Of a DNA stretch of 64,000 nt, positions 1 through 12,019 are shown one piece after another. The notes beneath the pieces are model-generated. The model saw only the letters and a program-made list of their open reading frames with translations. It did not search any database and was not told the origin of the DNA. This DNA is from Schistocephalus solidus (taxonomy: Eukaryota > Platyhelminthes > Cestoda > Diphyllobothriidea > Diphyllobothriidae), in contig WEDG01001083.1 of the NCBI GenBank assembly GCA_017591395.1, positions 62,001 to 126,000 on the forward strand, given 5' to 3'. Numbering within the stretch: the first letter of the stretch is position 1; each line of letters opens with the position of its first letter. Position numbers and translations under genes: made by a program.

Positions 1-318
1 GGTGCATTACTACCGTTTCGGCTTCATTGCTCGTTAATACAAAATTGGTGCAGTCTGCGACGAAGAATTCCACGTTCCTTTGCATGTCCTCGTCCATCAG
101 TGTGTTAATGGCGCAGTCGTCCGCGAAGAGCAATTCATGGACCGTAGTCGTAGACATACGCGTTGGGGCCTGCATACGCCGACTGTTGAGAAGGTTCCCA
201 TGAGTTCTGTAGGCGATGCGGATTCCAGGGCGCTCATCACGGTAAGCATCCACCAGCATAGCAGGCAACATAGCAGGCAACCAGTGCGCAGCCTTGCTTC
301 ACTCCATTGATCACGGCG
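1..318 (-). pseudogene. reverse transcriptase fragment (catalytic block) of LINE copy 1
   Basis: The minus strand encodes a block aligning with the RT palm of copy 4 (about 61200-61520). The catalytic box reads LLFADDCA, so the FADD aspartates are intact here. It joins at about 318 directly to endonuclease sequence, so the first half of the RT has been deleted. The rest lies left of the window. Non-functional in isolation. Confidence 0.75.
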
Positions 319-1128
319 AACTTTCATGGCAGCCTCTTACCTTGGGGCCTTCGTCGGGGTTGCAGTCGGAGTCTCATCTGGGAGATGACGAGGCGGTGAT
401 CTGTCCAACCATCGGCATCGCGGATTGCCTTGGTTACCAGCACGTCCTGTCGATTTCGCCTCCGGACGAGAACATTGTCCAGCAGATGCCAGCGCCGCGA
501 CCGAGGGTGCATCCACGTGGCCTTCTCCCGCGTCGGAAGGCGGAAGAAGTTGTTGGTCAGCAGGAGACGGTGTTCCGCACACGTGCGCAGAAGAAGGAGG
601 CTGTTATCTTTACAACTACTGAGACCGTGGGGACCCAGCGCTCCCTGCCAGGCAGCGTGGTCCGTCCCGACACGGGCGTTGAAGTCACCAAGGACAATTA
701 ACTGATATACCTTTCGGCACAGTCAACAAGATGGCGTGCAGATCCTCGTAGAATTTGTCCTTCGCCACATCCGAGCTCGTCATTGGGGGTGCGTAGGCGC
801 TGATGATGGTGGCGAACTTTTATCCCCGAAAAGGCAGGTGGAGGCTCATCAGGTGATCATTTATGCTCTGCAGCAGAAAGGGCAGACGTCCCACGATGTC
901 CTTCCGGATGGCAAAGGGCGACACAAGCGTCGCGTCGCTCTGCTGGCCTGCTCCAGAAGGTGTAGCCAGCACCCACCTCCTCCAGCTGACGCTGTAGATG
1001 TCGACCAGCTGCTCCACCCTGTAGCATGCCAGTTCACGAGCAACAAAGCCTCCCCTTTCCGGCCGGTTGCTCCTAGGATTGTCTAAAATGGAACGAACAT
1101 TCCAGGCTGCTAGTGTGAATGGACTCAC
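319..1128 (-). pseudogene. APE-type endonuclease fragment of LINE copy 1
   Basis: The minus strand reads AAWNVRS near the start, then endonuclease blocks ending in [15 protein letters not shown]. In the full family this domain nicks target DNA to prime reverse transcription. The catalytic Asp-His pair (TDH) is retained here, unlike in copies 3 and 4. Several frameshifts and a small internal deletion (the copy 2 block around the ETRFS motif is lost) split it into three frames, so it is a pseudogene. Confidence 0.75.
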
Positions 1129-1695
1129 CCGAGCAGCCTGGAGGGTATGGCGAAGGGGATGGGGACGGGGGTATTGTTGCTTGTTTGAGTTTAAAGACCG
1201 CGTATTTTGCGATCTGCGAGCCGCGACTGGCTGCAGAAGACGTGATAACCAGCATTTGTTTAGGGTACCTTTTCTAACTCTTTCCTCTGCTCGGAGGCAA
1301 GCAGTGCTGTTCCTAAATAGGGCTGCTTGGACATCCCAGACAGCTGCCGAACTCCACTAGGGGTCACAGTTTTGTTTAGTGGGAGAGTGACCCGAGTTAG
1401 TCTCGGCCGCCTACGGGATTGCTGTCGCCCCCACTATAGGACTTTTTGAGAGGGACGGGAGGTGGGAAGTTCGGGAGTCAGACATACCGGGTGTGGAGGC
1501 ACACAGAGCACCGGTGACCCTCACCTGGTTAACCTGCCGGTCGTGACGGTTGGCCGGGGGTGTGGCAGCTGTGAAGAACTCAACTTCAAGAAGCCACAGC
1601 TGAGACTTGGGTATTAGGTAGAGGCGGCCACAACAGCATTCACCACCTTTACGAGACAAATGGTGCGACCAAATGCTATCTGTGTGGTACTTACC
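1129..1695 (-). other. LINE 5' leader (copy 1)
   Basis: About 565 bp upstream of the endonuclease, collinear with 9706-10266 of copy 2. It holds no long ORF. It is the best candidate for the internal promoter and 5' UTR of this subfamily, inferred from position and conservation between two copies only. Confidence 0.6.
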
Positions 1696-1794
1696 TTTAC
1701 TAATACCCCCTATACCCCGGTATGCGACCACCAGGTAGGTTAAATGCCATTCCGTATAATTTGTCTGCTCATTGCGTCACTTTAAATAATCGAT

Positions 1795-3230
1795 TGGTTC
1801 AGCACTTAATAAACATGCAGGCGCCGAACGACGGGGCACCGTGGAAACCTAGGGGTGACAATTGAAGAACACCATCAACTCTAACACCCTGAATGTCCCC
1901 GGTTACGCATGTCGCCAACGCCAGGACTGGTTTGAAGAAAACGCCGCAAATATCAGAAGACTACTCTTCGATAATCATAGGCTACATAAGGCCTCCATAA
2001 ATCACGAAAATTTCTCATGGTGCAGCAACGACTGCGGCAGATACAGGACGTATGGACTGATCGAAAGGCGGAGGAAATCCAAGGATACGCGGGCCGCAAT
2101 AAAACGGGGAGTTTTTCCTTATACGCAAGACGGCCAATGGCCACAGAGCCAATAAAGTTTTTGTTGCTCAGCTCCAACGGATCAACGATTCTCATCAAGA
2201 AACCACAGATTCTGAAGCCCTTGGCCAAGCACATCATAAGTGTCCTTAATTGACCGTTCAAAATCTCCAAAGCCGCCAACAGCAGACGCCCCCAAGTCAA
2301 AACGAATGACGACACGGACCTCCACCTTCTTTTCAGAGATAATAACTGTTGTATATAAAATGTCCAACGGGAAAAACGGGATCTTACGCAATCGGAGCTG
2401 AAATATACGTTGACCGTCGGGGGATGCAGAAGATGACTTCACTCTTCCATACCACGCAGTGTTGTGGACGGGTTTCCCAACAATCAAGATTCGAGCTTCT
2501 TCATAATCTGAAATCCCGAGAACCGGAAAACGTTTGAGCAATTCTAGCTAAGAGATCCAACACCTTCGTCACCATCGGCCGTAGCCACGGCTATGGAAGT
2601 CGATACTTTGACTTTAAACAACAGCTCTGTGAGACATGAGTTACCAAGCGACGACTATTGTGATGCACAAAGTCCAAGATTAACCGTAAGAGGTGAACTA
2701 AACTAAACTCGAAGGATGCGACTTTCACCTGAAAATCACTTTCGGCATCTAGGTATTCAGCATCGTAAGGAAGATCTTCGATCACGTCATCCTCAACTAT
2801 ATGAAAACGCACCTGCAGAAGCGTCATCTGCTAGAAAGCCGGTGTGAATTTCACAGAACAAATAAAATCATCAAAACAACCCACCAAATATCGAAGAAAT
2901 GCCAAGAGGTGAGGACCAACCATTACACAAGCCTTTTTGAATTAACGAAGACTTCGGCACAGCCAACGGCGATATACTTTGGAGAATACTGTTGATATTT
3001 GGAAAGCCCTAGCAATCCATCCAAATGGTGAGTCGACTTCGCGAGTAAATCGATTAGTAGACCGCCTCGAACAAACGAGAACTGCATGGGCGAGCGAAAA
3101 GTGAGTGATGTCGAATCGTTGCGCATACTCTCTATTATAATGCACTCGACGGTCCTCTGGTTACACGCTGCTTTAGAAGTTGAGGGCTTCGAAGATTTCC
3201 AACAGGCAATGTAACTCAGATGCCGCATTC
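1795..3230 (+). mobile_element. old LINE relict, plus strand, same clade as copies 1-4
   Basis: Highly diverged sense-strand relict. Around 1810-2000 it matches the endonuclease-RT linker of the intact copies, with a piece reading RQDWFEENAANI against QDWFDENDADI. Around 2290-2500 it matches the start of the RT region. Around 2880-2960 KCQEVRTNHYTS corresponds to KCQEMRTHLYTT upstream of the RT palm. Many stops and frameshifts. It is older than copies 1-4 and lies head to head with copy 1. Confidence 0.6.
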
Positions 3231-4901
3231 AAACTATTTGTGTTTTTTGTAGACCTTTTGACTATTGTACTGAAAAGCAGACTCTACGACTCCACCTAAG
3301 TGTGGATTCAACAGCATTTTACGACATGAAAGCTGAGAAGAATTCACCCCATCTTGTGTAAAAACCGGGTGTGTTCTGTTGGGAGTAGGTCGTTTGTGGA
3401 GCGCAAATATAATGTCGCTATACAACAACTAGTGAGACAACCCCACTCCGTGCCAAACCGCTAAATTTATCGGAATCAATATTCGAAACGCCACTGATAG
3501 CCATATAAGTAGTTTTTTCAACTACTCATCTACGGACCCGCCGTTAATTGATAAAATCCCTCTCCTAGCAGCTGAAACACATTTCCTTTGTCTAAGTTCA
3601 AAAGGAACTATGAGAGCTGAACTGAAGTAATGCTATATTTTTGAGAAATGCGGATGCATGACGGATATATTTACGATGTCCTAGTTGAGGCCGTGTAAGT
3701 TGCCTGGGTACTCCTATGCGTCCATCGGTCACCAGTCTCGGTGGTTTGACAAATGCGGGAAACTTTCGAGCCTCCCTAACCGTTACCTCCAGGCATCTCA
3801 CGATTCCTCTCCAACTGTTTCCTCCAGGTAGGGTTTGGGGCCCCCTACCCAAATAACGGGTTGTATTTAGAGCCGGGGGGCCAGCAGTCTCACCCCATTC
3901 GACCACTCTTACGGTCCACCAGGGTGGTGAGCTGGCCTAGTTTGTCAGTGAGTGAATCCACCCGATCAAACTGTATGAACAGGCACCACCAAAGATGGTC
4001 CCGACACACAGGCGTCTCCACCCTGACCGTCGTCTACTCGGCCTCCTTCTCCTATCCTTCACTCACTGCCATCCACCCTCGTTCAGTAAATGCTCTTTTG
4101 TGAAATAGCGACGTGGGGATAATCGTAACTTCCCAACGAGACACACAGAATAACAGTCTCGTCTGATAACTTTCACCGGTGCGATCAGTCAGGGATGTTG
4201 TTGCCCAAGGCTCATAGGCTGCCTTTAGCTATCCTAACAGATATGGCAAGTTCCGAATAACTTACCTCTAACCAACAGTGAGTCACACCGGTTGGCAAGG
4301 CAAGCTGACAGTGATACCGAGAACGACCTACGACAAACTGGGTTCCTAGCAACACTTGTGTCAGAGAGCAGACCCCGTCGAAGGCCGTCGTTAGCCAGCA
4401 TGAGAAGCCACTCGCTCCGACGTCTAAGGCCTGGTTCCCTGATCCGGCAGCATCTAGCCAGTAACTTCTCAGAGACCATTTATTTATGTCCCTGTCCTTT
4501 GGTGGCTGCCCTCTTCCAACGAAACTGTTCGTTTCGTACATTTATTGGATGACAATTTGTCTTAAGGTGCACTCGTTTCTCTTCCATATTCCTTAAATTA
4601 CCATTAGTATCCAACTATATCCGATAAAACACCACCAGTCGGTGACGGACGGAACTTTTAGCGTTCACTTGGGTGCCTAAATGATGACCTCGGAGAATTC
4701 CGTACCCAGCGCACTTTTATAGGTTTTCAGCTGTGACCTAGGGATACTGGTAGCGTGCCCTGCGAAAATGTTAACAATTTGGTAGAGCTTAGAAAGTGGT
4801 GAGGCAAGAAGTTAAACAAAATTTTAAAATCATTAAATGGGACATTGAACATGCAGAATGAGTTTGGAAGGTTCTGTATTGCAGCGAAGTTGGATACGCA
4901 C
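3231..4901. other. no recognisable gene
   Basis: Only short open frames of mixed orientation, none with recognisable motifs. A stretch at 3145-3225, just before this block, recurs inverted at 14030-14110, so parts may be old repeats. Confidence 0.4.
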
Positions 4902-5769
4902 TGGCAGTATGACCGTCGATTTCGACGAGGTCCAACTTATGCTCCACACCAGGTGTTGCAGGGACGGTGACTTGCACGTGAATTCGTTTTAAGAGATAGT
5001 AGCCTTGTGCTGCAGCTAACGCACTCTCTCCTTCTCCCCCACCTGAGCCCGGTGTCAAGACAGAGACAAGAAGACCGGAGATTGGAGAGGGCGCAGGTGG
5101 CTGGCGCGGCCGGAGCCGCCCCTGGGCGTGCCACCACACCTGGCTCGGATCCCACGGAGTGGGAATGCCATAAAGGCCACATTAAGAAGGAGCCATTGAA
5201 GCCTGACTCTCAGTCCACCAGTCAGCCACTCCACACAAAACACACATTGGGCTGACCACTTGGTTCGAGTTATCCCGTCAGTTGGCAACCTTCCAAGCCA
5301 CGGCCTTTAGCGTAACGTGATAGTTTCAAGCGCGGCAGATTGTTTATAGTGAGGAACATGCGCTGAGCTGTCGACCTCACTCTCTCCCCCACCCCCACAA
5401 TCAGACCACAGTCCGAGCCAGTCAGTTGTCTGATGTGGGTGTGGGCAAATTGGCTGACGGTTCGGTGTACCCTTCTTCGCGCGTCACAGCACGACCTGGC
5501 CCCCATAACGCACACACCAGGATTTACTTACTCAGGGGATATGGAAGAGCCATCACCGTCTGAATCCCAGTCCACTGGTCAGCCACTCGACACACACAGC
5601 ACATACACTGAGCCAACGGCGTGGTCAGGTGGAAGCGTCAGATTGGCAGACTTCCCAGCCACGGTTTCTAGGAGACCGTGATATACTCCGGTAAATGGTG
5701 ATTGTGAGGGTGTTGTCGATGTATTTGTGTAGGTAGTGTGCGCTGATGTAGCTTAGTTTCCGGTGGTTT
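4902..5769 (-). other. LINE copy 2 3' UTR
   Basis: Non-coding tail collinear with 57187-58020 of copy 3 and with parts of 58082-59700 in copy 4. Its last about 260 bp are also shared with short elements at 19383, 36654, 51192 and 32244 (inverted), so it is probably the recognition tail for the RT. Confidence 0.65.
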
Positions 5770-7041
5770 ACTGGAGGTTGTCGTGGAGGCGCATGTGTCC
5801 TAATAGGCCCATGTGGTGTGTAAATGTGCGGAAGCAGTGAGGGCAGTGAAGGCGGGCACGTCTACTGTATGTCGGAGCCCCAGGCACTGGTTCACCAGCC
5901 TCCGTGCGATGGATTCGCAGGTGACTGACCAGGCCGATGCATGAGTTGAAGTTGCGGGCGCAGTATGGACAGGAGAAATCAGTAGAGGCTGGGGGATGTC
6001 ATCTATGGTAGTGGGGGTGGCAGGGGCGCTAAGAATGGCAGGAGTGGAGGGTGTGCATGGTGTATCGGTGTTGTCGGCATTGTGGTGAATTCCGCTGTCA
6101 TGGATGCGCATGTGACCGGATAGGCCCATGCGATGAGTGAATGCGCGAGGACAGTAAGGGCAGTGGAGGCGACGATCTCTGCTGTATGATGGTGCTCCAG
6201 GCACTGGCTCACCGGTCTCTGTACGATGTATTCGCAAGTGACCGAGCAGGCCGATGCGTGAGGTGAATGTGCGGTCGCATTGAGTACAGCTTAGGAGAGA
6301 TTGCCCATCGCTGATGGTGGTGGTGGTGGTAGTGAAGGCGAAGGCGGTGGTGGTTGCGGTGGTGCGGGTAACAGGCGATGAGTAGATGGAAGTTGTCTCT
6401 ATGATGGTGGGAGTAATGGAATTGATACCAGGAGTGAGGGTGGGGGAATCAGAAGGAGGGTTGGCAGAATTTGACGTAGAAATTGGAATTGTCGGATTGT
6501 TGGTGCATTGCGTCCGAAGATGTCCAACCAGGCCGATTCGCGCGCGGAAGATGCGTTGACAGCGCGGGCATGTTGGCAGGGCCTGGGCATTGGCAGTGTT
6601 GGTCCGGGGCGCTGGTGACTTTCGTGCCGCTCTTTTGGCCTTGGCGGCGGTGATCCGGTTGGCCTCATAGATTGCTGAACCAGTCTCCACTGATCTTCTC
6701 CATGCCGATCTATCCTGGGCGAGGTACGCCCAGGTCGCTGAGTTGATTTGCAGTTGCTTCAGCGATTTCTTCAAAGTGTCCTTGTTGCGTCGTTTTCGAC
6801 CTCCCTGCCAGCGAGAACCCGTAGCGACTTCTCCATAGAAAAGTCGTTTGGGTAGTCGCTCGTCGCCCATTCTTACCAGGTGGCCGCTCCATCGCAGTTG
6901 CACTTGCCTCAGCATGGCATGGATGCTGAGGATTCCGGTCCGCTCCAGGACTTCCGTGTCCGGGATCCTGTCTTGCCAGCTCAGCTTTAGTATTCTGCGG
7001 AGGCAGCTGTGGTGAAAGTGATTCAGCTTCCTGGCTTGGTT
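5770..7041 (-). pseudogene. LINE copy 2 C-terminal region with C2H2 zinc fingers
   Basis: The longest frame (6915-5800, 371 residues) starts with the post-RT segment [20 protein letters not shown], followed by a basic stretch. It then has C2H2 fingers of the form C-x2-C-x12-H: one ending in a modified His/Cys pair ([19 protein letters not shown]), then [19 protein letters not shown] and [19 protein letters not shown]. These are separated by Ser/Thr/Pro-rich linkers. Further finger sequence appears in other frames. The fingers probably bind nucleic acid during integration; that is inferred. A C-terminal C2H2 array is unusual for this class. Confidence 0.75.
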
Positions 7042-8850
7042 CAGTAGACAGTCCAGGTTTCAGCTCCGTAAAGGAGTGTCGTCAAGACGACGGCCTTGTA
7101 CATCTTCAGTTTGGTGTTCAGGTGAATACCGTGGCGATTCCACACGGAGGCCTGCAACCGGCCGAAGGCCTGACTAGCTTTGGAGATCCGTTGGGCAACC
7201 TCGTCATCGATTCTCGTGTTGCGCGACATCGTGCTTCCTAGATAAGCAAAGGTTTCAACGTTTTTGAGTTGAGCACCGTTGACATTGATGCGGGGAGCAA
7301 TGTATTCCGCGCTGGGTGGCGGCTGGTGCATGACAACCGTTTTGGCTGTACTGATTGTTTATCCAAAATCGGCGCAGCCTTTGGCGAAGAGGTCCATGCT
7401 CCTTTGCATGTCCTCCTCCGTCACGGTGTTAAGGGCGCAGGCGTCCGCGAAAAGCAAGTCATGGACTGTAGTCGTAGACACGCGCGTTGGAGACTGCATA
7501 TGCCGACTCTTGAGAAGGTGCCCGTCAGTTCTGTAGGCGATGCGGATCCCAGGCTGCTCATCACGGTAGGCGTCCATCAGCATAGACGAGAACATGAGAC
7601 TGAAGAGTATGGGGGCCAGTACGCCACCCTGCTTCACTCCGTTGGTCACTACGAATGCTTCGGATACCGTCCCGTTGTCAGTGACGCGCGCCATCATCCC
7701 GTCATGAAGCTGACGCACCGTGTGCGTGAACCGCTCAGGACAACCAAATTTCTGAATGAATTTCCACAGTCCGTCACGATTTACCGTGTCAAAGGTTGTC
7801 GTTAGATCCACGAAGGTAGTGTATAGGTGAGTTCACATCTCCTGGCACTTCTCTTGTAGTTGGCGGGCGGCAAAGATCATATCGGTTGTTCCACGGTGTC
7901 GGCGGAAGCCACATTGGCTTTTTGGGAGCAGGCCCTGCTCTAGGTGACCGTTTAGACGATTGAGAAGGATACGGCCGAAGATCTTCCCGGCGATGTTGAG
8001 CAATGAGATGCCTCTGTGATTATCAAAGAGGTGCCGGTTCCCTTTTCCGTTTGTAGAGATGGACGATGGTCGCGTCTTTGAAATCCTGAGGAACTTGTCC
8101 TTGGCGCCACGTCTCCTGGAAGAGTGTTGTGAGTTCTGCCATCAGCCGGGGCCCACCGTGCTTGTAGACTTCCGGTGAGATTGCGTCGGATCCCGGTGCT
8201 TTACCAATGGAAATCTGCTGCACGGCCCGGATGGTTTCTGGTAGGGAAGGCGGCAGATTCAGGTCATTGTTCGTGTCCATTTGAGGGAACCGGTCAATGG
8301 CAGCATCGGTGATGGCTGATGAGCAATTAAGGACACTTCTGAAGTGCTCGGCCCAGCGCTTCAGAATTTGCGATTTCTCTGTCAGCAGTGTTGTGCCGTC
8401 AGAGCTGAGCAGCGGTGCGGACCCCTTGATACACGGGCCGTAGATGGCTATGATGGCTTTGAAGAAGTTTTTCATTTCATTGCGGTCCGCATACCCGTGG
8501 ATTTCCTCAGCCTTTCGGATCATCCAGGCATCCTGCATCTCCCGCAGCCATTATTGTACAAGGCGCCGGCATCTGAAAAAGGCTGCTTTGGTGGCGTCAG
8601 TCCGAAGGTCCATGTAGGCTTTGTGTAGTCCAATCTTCTCCGCGAGTAAGTTGCTGATGTCGGCGTCATTTTCGTCAAACCAGTCCTGGTGTCGATGGCG
8701 TGCGCGTCCCCGGACATCGAGGGTGGTGGACTGGATGACATTTTGCAGTTGACACCATCGTGTCTCAACGGTAGCGTTATCATCTGGAGCATGCAGGTCC
8801 TCCAGTTTCTCGGTTATTTGGTTGCGGAAATCAAAACAGTGTGCAGGCAA
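7042..8850 (-). pseudogene. reverse transcriptase domain of LINE copy 2
   Basis: The linker (RHQDWFDENDADISNLLAEK) leads into RT motifs: IGKAPGSDAISPEVYKHGG, KDATIVHLYKRK, a region near 7812-8022 broken by frameshift, TTFDTVNRDGLW (palm A-type Asp), and NGVKQGG. The catalytic box reads LLFADACAL, so the second Asp of FADD is Ala, which would abolish catalysis. Continues to GAETWTVYS at the 3' side. Several frames are used, so it is a pseudogene. Confidence 0.8.
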
Positions 8851-8851
8851 A

Positions 8852-9705
8852 TTTAATAAAAGAGTATTTAACTTACACGGCAGCCTCTTACCGTGGGGCC
8901 TTCGTCGGGGTTACAGTCGGAGCCTCATCTGGGAGATGACGAGGCGGTGATCTGTCCAACCATCGGCATCGCGGATTGCCTTGGTTACCAGCACGTCCTG
9001 TCGATTTCGCCTCCGGACGAGAAAATTGTCCAGCAGATGCCAGCGCCGCGACCAAGGGTGCATCCACGTGGCATTTTCCCGCGTCTGAAGGCGGAAGAAG
9101 GTGTTGGTCAGCAGGAGACGGTGTTCCGCACACGTTTGCAGAAGAAGGAGGCCATAATTGTTTCATCTACCGAGACCATGGGGACCCAGCACTCCCTGCC
9201 AGGCAGCGTGGTCCGTCCCGACGCGGGCGTTGAAGTCACCAAGGACAATTAACTGATATACCTTCGGCACAGTCGCCAGCAAGGCGTGAAGGTCCTCGTA
9301 GAATTTGTCCTTCGCCGCATCAGAGCTCGTCATTGGGGGAGCGAAGGCGCTGATGATGGTGGCGAACTGGTCTCCCCGTAGAGGCAGGCGGAGGCTCATC
9401 AGGCGATCATTGATACCCTGCGGCAGACAGGGCAGCTGTCCCACAATGTCGTTCCGGATGGCAAAGGTAACACCAGCGTCGCCTCGCTCTGCCTTTGGCC
9501 GGCCGCTCCAGAAGAAGGTGTAGCCGGCACCCACCTCCTCCAGCTGACCCTGCTCAGAGAATCGGGTCTCGCTGTGAGCAGCAATGTCCACCTTGTAGCG
9601 CGCCAGTTCCCGAGCGACTAGCGCCGTCCTCCGTTCCGGCCGGTTGCTCCTAGGATTGTTTAAAAGGGAACGAACATTCCAGGCTGCTAGTGTGAGTGGA
9701 CTCAC
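8852..9705 (-). pseudogene. APE-type endonuclease domain of LINE copy 2
   Basis: Begins [16 protein letters not shown], then SETRFSEQ (metal-binding Glu), [13 protein letters not shown] and, after a frameshift near 9165, the DYVLVRRR and TDHRLVIS blocks typical of the exonuclease-endonuclease-phosphatase fold. In this family the domain nicks chromosomal DNA for target-primed reverse transcription. The catalytic Asp-His of TDH is kept. The frameshift makes the copy defective. Confidence 0.8.
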
Positions 9706-10266
9706 CCGAGCAGCCTTGAGGGTATGGCGAGGGGGATGGGGACGGGGGTATTGTTGTTTGTTTGAGTTTTACGACCGCGTATTTTGCGATCTGCAAGCCG
9801 CGGCCGGCTGCAGAAGACGTGATAACCAGCATTTGTTTGGGGCACCTTTTCAAGCCCCTTCCTCCGCGAGGAGGCAAGCAGTGCTGTCCCTTAATAGGGC
9901 TGCTCGGACATCCCAGACGGCTGCCGAACTCCACTATTGGTGACGGTTTTGTTTTAGTGGGAGAACGAACCGAGTTAGCCTGGGCCGCCTACGGGGTTGC
10001 TGTCGCCCCCACCGTAGGACTTTTTTTGAGAGGGGGAGGTGGGAAGTTCGGGAGTCAGACATACCGGGTGTGGAGGCACACACAACACCGGAGACCCTCA
10101 CCTGGTTTAGCCCGCCGGTCGTGACGGTTGCCCGGGATGTGGCCACTGGGAAGAACCCAACTTTGAGGAGCCACAGGTGAGAGTTGGGTACCAGTTAGAG
10201 GCGGCCACAGGAGCATTTACCACCTGTATGAGACAAATGGAGCGACCAAATGCTATCTGTGTGGTG
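9706..10266 (-). other. LINE 5' leader (copy 2)
   Basis: Collinear with 1129-1695 and ending at the same base within a few nucleotides, which defines the element's 5' end. In the endonuclease frame the first convenient codon is GTG at the VSPLTLAAW block; no in-frame ATG was found between it and the upstream stop in this copy, so the true start is unresolved. Confidence 0.6.
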
Positions 10267-12019
10267 CTACCCCTATCACACACACCCAAACGCATACACG
10301 GCGGTGCAGTACACTGCTGTCAATGCAGCCACTTCGGTTTCACGCAGACCTTACATGGGTCAGAAGCAAACGTAGTAAACTGCTTGACGAAATTCCGGTT
10401 AATTTCGAAGGGGAGGTCGTGGCTGCTAACACTTCCTCGGTACAAGCGCGTGAGCTACCTAATAAAACTACACACGAATTCGTATGTGAATTTACCCCTA
10501 CACTAATATTCGACAGGCCGCATAACTGACGATACCCTGGTGTATATTTTTCATGGAATTTAAGTCTGTTTACATGATCCGTGCTGAAATGAATACAAGT
10601 AAACAAGGTAAGAACATAAATAAAAACAAACATATGGAAGAGCAGGAATTAATTCCGACAAATATGTGGAGGGGCAAATGGAGAATGCCGGACTTCAAAA
10701 GATGGGAGTAATTACTGGAAGTTTTTATTTATTAGCATAGAAGAAAGTCATACTTGCCCCCACTTAAGTACCTTCTTATATGCCCAAAGTGGACTACATA
10801 TGTAAGCGTTTAGAGCTAACAAAGAACTGTCTTAAAACGACCGTTATTCAGCCAGTCTCCAATGTAAAAATTTGCTGAATTACTATCCTATTATACCCGG
10901 TTGGTTTATACGGCAACCCACCGTGTATACTGCCCAACCGTTCGAAAGACGACAGACTAAACTTGGAGCGGGTGCAAGTCGGGAAATAGCGGTGTTACCG
11001 ACCAATCAGCTGCGCAAGAGCTGGCTACCCCCATGCCGACTGACCGAGGACTATGATGACCACCTCTGCAAAAGTTGGCAGCAGAGTGGACAAATATTAA
11101 ACTGTCAAATAAGGAACGTAAACTTGAGTTCGAAAGGTCAGAGTGACCCATATACCTTGTCAGAGGTCAAATATTTTCTACCATTTGCGAGAGAACACGT
11201 CCCCAAATTGGAGCTAAGAGAATGTTCTTTTGTATAAAGCATGGATGCATTCCTTATAGTTTTTCAGTTGGAAAGCATATTAGTCTCAAATCCAGGGAAA
11301 GAAAGGCGCAACGTTTTCCATCACTACTGTTGCGACTCATCGGAAGGTAGTGTTCCTACTTCTCTTCTAGTGGGTATTAGAAATCTGGAATGCAACGCTT
11401 TCATTATTGTTTAATTTTAATCGACCCAAGTTCTTAAGTTTCGTCACACCTGAGAAGTTTTGAACCCAGTTTATCGCAGTTACGATTACGGAATTCCAGA
11501 GTACTTGAAACGAATAATTAATGGGCTATAAAGATAGATCTAGGAGCTTCCTGATTTATCCCTGCTTCTGATTCTATCAGCGTACGTAAGCTGAATTTTC
11601 GCGTCCTCCAAAATAACCGTCTCAGTACTTTAAAAAAGAACTCTGAACAAGGAAGTGGGAGACAGGGTGAAAATTTTGAACTTATTTGCAGCAGCAGACC
11701 AATCCCACATGGAGACGACTTGGGATTTCGAAATTAGGCCTGATTAATTAGAATTAAAAGCACTATCATTTGAGCCATGGACCCACCCTCGGTCTTTGGC
11801 GGTAATGTCTTTCTGCAACTAACTTTGCAATGTACGTTCTGCGAGGATTCTAGAACGGAACTTTAACACAGAATGGAACACCCACACTTCGTCCGGCACT
11901 CAGGCCACCTCATCGAGTGCCATACCTTTTAGGTTTACATTGCTCTTTTTTCTCCCTGCTGCTGCTGCTGCTGCTGCTGCTGCTATAATAATATCCTGTG
12001 AAAGCTGATGTGTACCTAC
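10267..12019. other. no recognisable gene
   Basis: AT-rich sequence with short open frames only. A CTG run at 11956-11984 lies just inside the predicted intron downstream of the zinc-finger exon at 12020-12551. Nothing else was recognised. Confidence 0.4.
11956..11984. repeat. (CTG)n microsatellite, about 10 units
   Basis: Perfect CTG run read on the plus strand. It lies about 35 bp past the donor site of the minus-strand exon, so it should be intronic, not coding. If the intron were retained it would encode poly-Ser in that frame. Confidence 0.9.

Larger units (their letters stand above)
1..1695 (-). mobile_element. LINE copy 1 (APE-type non-LTR), internally deleted, runs off left edge
   Basis: Antisense remnant of the LINE family also seen at 4902-10266, 53918-58020 and 58082-63620. 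Reading the minus strand it has a 5' leader (about 1695-1130), an endonuclease domain (about 1128-319), then an abrupt jump at about 318 to the catalytic part of the reverse transcriptase, which continues off the window. The end of the endonuclease through the first half of the RT is missing compared with copy 2. Frameshifts split the endonuclease. The leader matches 9706-10266 closely and the match stops near 1690-1695, giving a shared 5' boundary. The clade is probably RTE-like, judged from the protein motifs only. Confidence 0.85.
4902..10266 (-). mobile_element. LINE copy 2, near full length, minus strand
   Basis: The most complete LINE with the long 5' leader. In transcription order: leader (10266-9706), endonuclease (9705-8852), linker and reverse transcriptase (8850-7042), C-terminal region with C2H2 fingers (7041-5770), and 3' UTR (5769-4902). 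Numerous frameshifts and stops break the ORF. The 3' end resembles a terminal motif around GGTCGAACTGTCG seen in other copies. No target-site duplication was identified by eye. Flanks are unrelated to those of copies 3 and 4. Confidence 0.85.

Noticed and set aside
7269..7805. 178-codon plus-strand ORF
   Set aside because: Shadow of the antisense LINE reverse transcriptase; it recurs in the same place in other LINE copies.
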